From PXAH01 sp964605645 (GTDB lineage: Bacteria; Omnitrophota; Gorgyraeia; Duberdicusellales; 4484-171): DNA of 5,479 nucleotides. The notes under the pieces were generated by a model, which was given only the letters and a program-made list of their open reading frames with translations, did not search any database and was not told where the DNA came from. Positions 5,325 to 5,479 of the stretch are shown piece after piece; within the stretch, counting starts at the first letter, position 1; the number at the start of each line of letters is the position of its first letter. The translations under genes were made by a program, and so were the position numbers. The DNA is taken from positions 1-5,479 of the forward strand of contig CAZSDJ010000069.1 of NCBI GenBank assembly GCA_964605645.1. The letters run 5' to 3'.

Positions 5325-5382
5325 AGATGACGGTGTATTCATCAATACGTCCTTTCTGTTTTATGTTAACAATTAGATTAAT

Positions 5383-5410
5383 ATTATACAACTTGAAATT
5401 AAATTTTCAA
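5383..5410 (-). promoter_or_regulatory. Minus-strand sigma-70-like promoter in the right flank
   Basis: On the minus strand TTGAAA (5410-5405) and a perfect TATAAT (5388-5383) are 16 bases apart. The promoter points into the insertion sequence. Without the IS, the distance from its start to the nitroreductase ATG would be about 270 bases. A second, weaker pair, TTGACA (5437-5432) with TATTTT (5415-5410), lies just upstream. The remaining flank 5328-5479 shows no convincing gene. Confidence 0.5.
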
Positions 5411-5479
5411 AAATAAAAAGCTTGTTCACTGTGTCAAGTTTTAGTAGGTAGTTTTTTAGCGGCCTTAAAATGTTTAAGG

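Larger units (their letters stand above)
3851..5327 (+). mobile_element. IS110-family insertion sequence, IS1111 type, 1477 bp
   Basis: The element contains a DEDD transposase gene (3992-5002), a left non-coding end of 141 bp and a long right non-coding end of 325 bp that encodes a bridge RNA. A long right end is the arrangement of the IS1111 group. Nine-base subterminal inverted repeats (ATGAAAAAG at 3858-3866, CTTTTTCAT at 5316-5324) leave seven bases outside on the left and three on the right, as I recall for IS1111-group elements. Removing 3851-5327 rejoins CTCCTCGCAA with TGACGGTG and restores the end of the REP-like repeat. TG is present at the left end of the element and directly after its right end, so it is the likely crossover dinucleotide; no target duplication is seen otherwise. 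The transposase gene has an internal stop, so this copy is probably not autonomous. Confidence 0.88.

Noticed and set aside
5265..5330. A 21-codon ORF with GGGAGG just upstream (MQNVYILQTGELF..), faintly like the start of GIY-YIG nucleases.
   Set aside because: The apparent ribosome-binding site is half of the IS inverted repeat TTGGGAGGAAGC, no GIY-YIG continuation exists in any frame, and the frame runs into the IS end.
1..5479. CRISPR array, tRNA or rRNA.
   Set aside because: No regularly spaced repeats and no cloverleaf or rRNA-like segments were seen on either strand.

Overview
The window is AT-rich bacterial chromosome carrying small housekeeping and accessory genes and one complete insertion sequence. 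Good Shine-Dalgarno sites (AAGGAGG, AGGAGGT, GAGGAGGG) precede most genes. UGA behaves as an ordinary stop: it ends the exonuclease gene, and no host gene here contains an internal UGA. No gene fixes the taxon. The GC-richer palindromic repeat ending in CTCCTCGCAATGAC and the ATTCGTA-rich intergenic palindrome are of a kind I associate with low-GC genomes of poorly cultured phyla such as Omnitrophica; that is a guess.

Layout. 59-981 (minus): a DEDDh 3'-5' exonuclease, overlapped by 4 bp (ATGA) by a small eight-cysteine putative zinc protein. 982-1152: intergenic, with an imperfect palindromic element. 1153-1842 (minus): a YgjP-type zinc metallopeptidase, divergent from a small lipoprotein gene (1952-2371, plus) that has a clear sigma-70-like promoter. 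2368-3629 (minus): a compact run of nitroreductase, HIT protein and YkgJ-type cysteine-cluster protein; its last gene converges on the lipoprotein gene with overlapping stop codons. 3630-3850: upstream region of that run, with a -10 box, a 12-bp-arm palindrome, a 32-bp tandem duplication, a C8T8 tract and one copy of a REP-like repeat. 3851-5327: an IS110-family element of the IS1111 type, 1477 bp. 5328-5479: the other flank, with a likely minus-strand promoter and no convincing gene.

The IS is the most informative part. Its ends can be placed to the base: 9-bp subterminal inverted repeats lie 7 bp from the left end and 3 bp from the right end. Removing the element restores an intact repeat end, CTCCTCGCAA|TGACGG. 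Downstream of the transposase lies a structured, about 175-nt non-coding segment with the layout of a bridge RNA: a 5' stem-loop, then two internal loops that each present a pair of guides. The first loop reads CGTCA and CGCAATG, which together spell the insertion site. The second reads TTACTA and ATAGATG, which match the joined ends of the element. A perfect TATAAT in the last codons of the transposase gene would start this RNA at about 5001. A TTGACA at the right end pairs with TAACAT at the left end at 17-bp spacing once the element is circular. The transposase itself carries an in-frame TGA at codon 61, where relatives generally have Trp, so this copy is probably inactive in its own protein but may retain a working RNA and ends.
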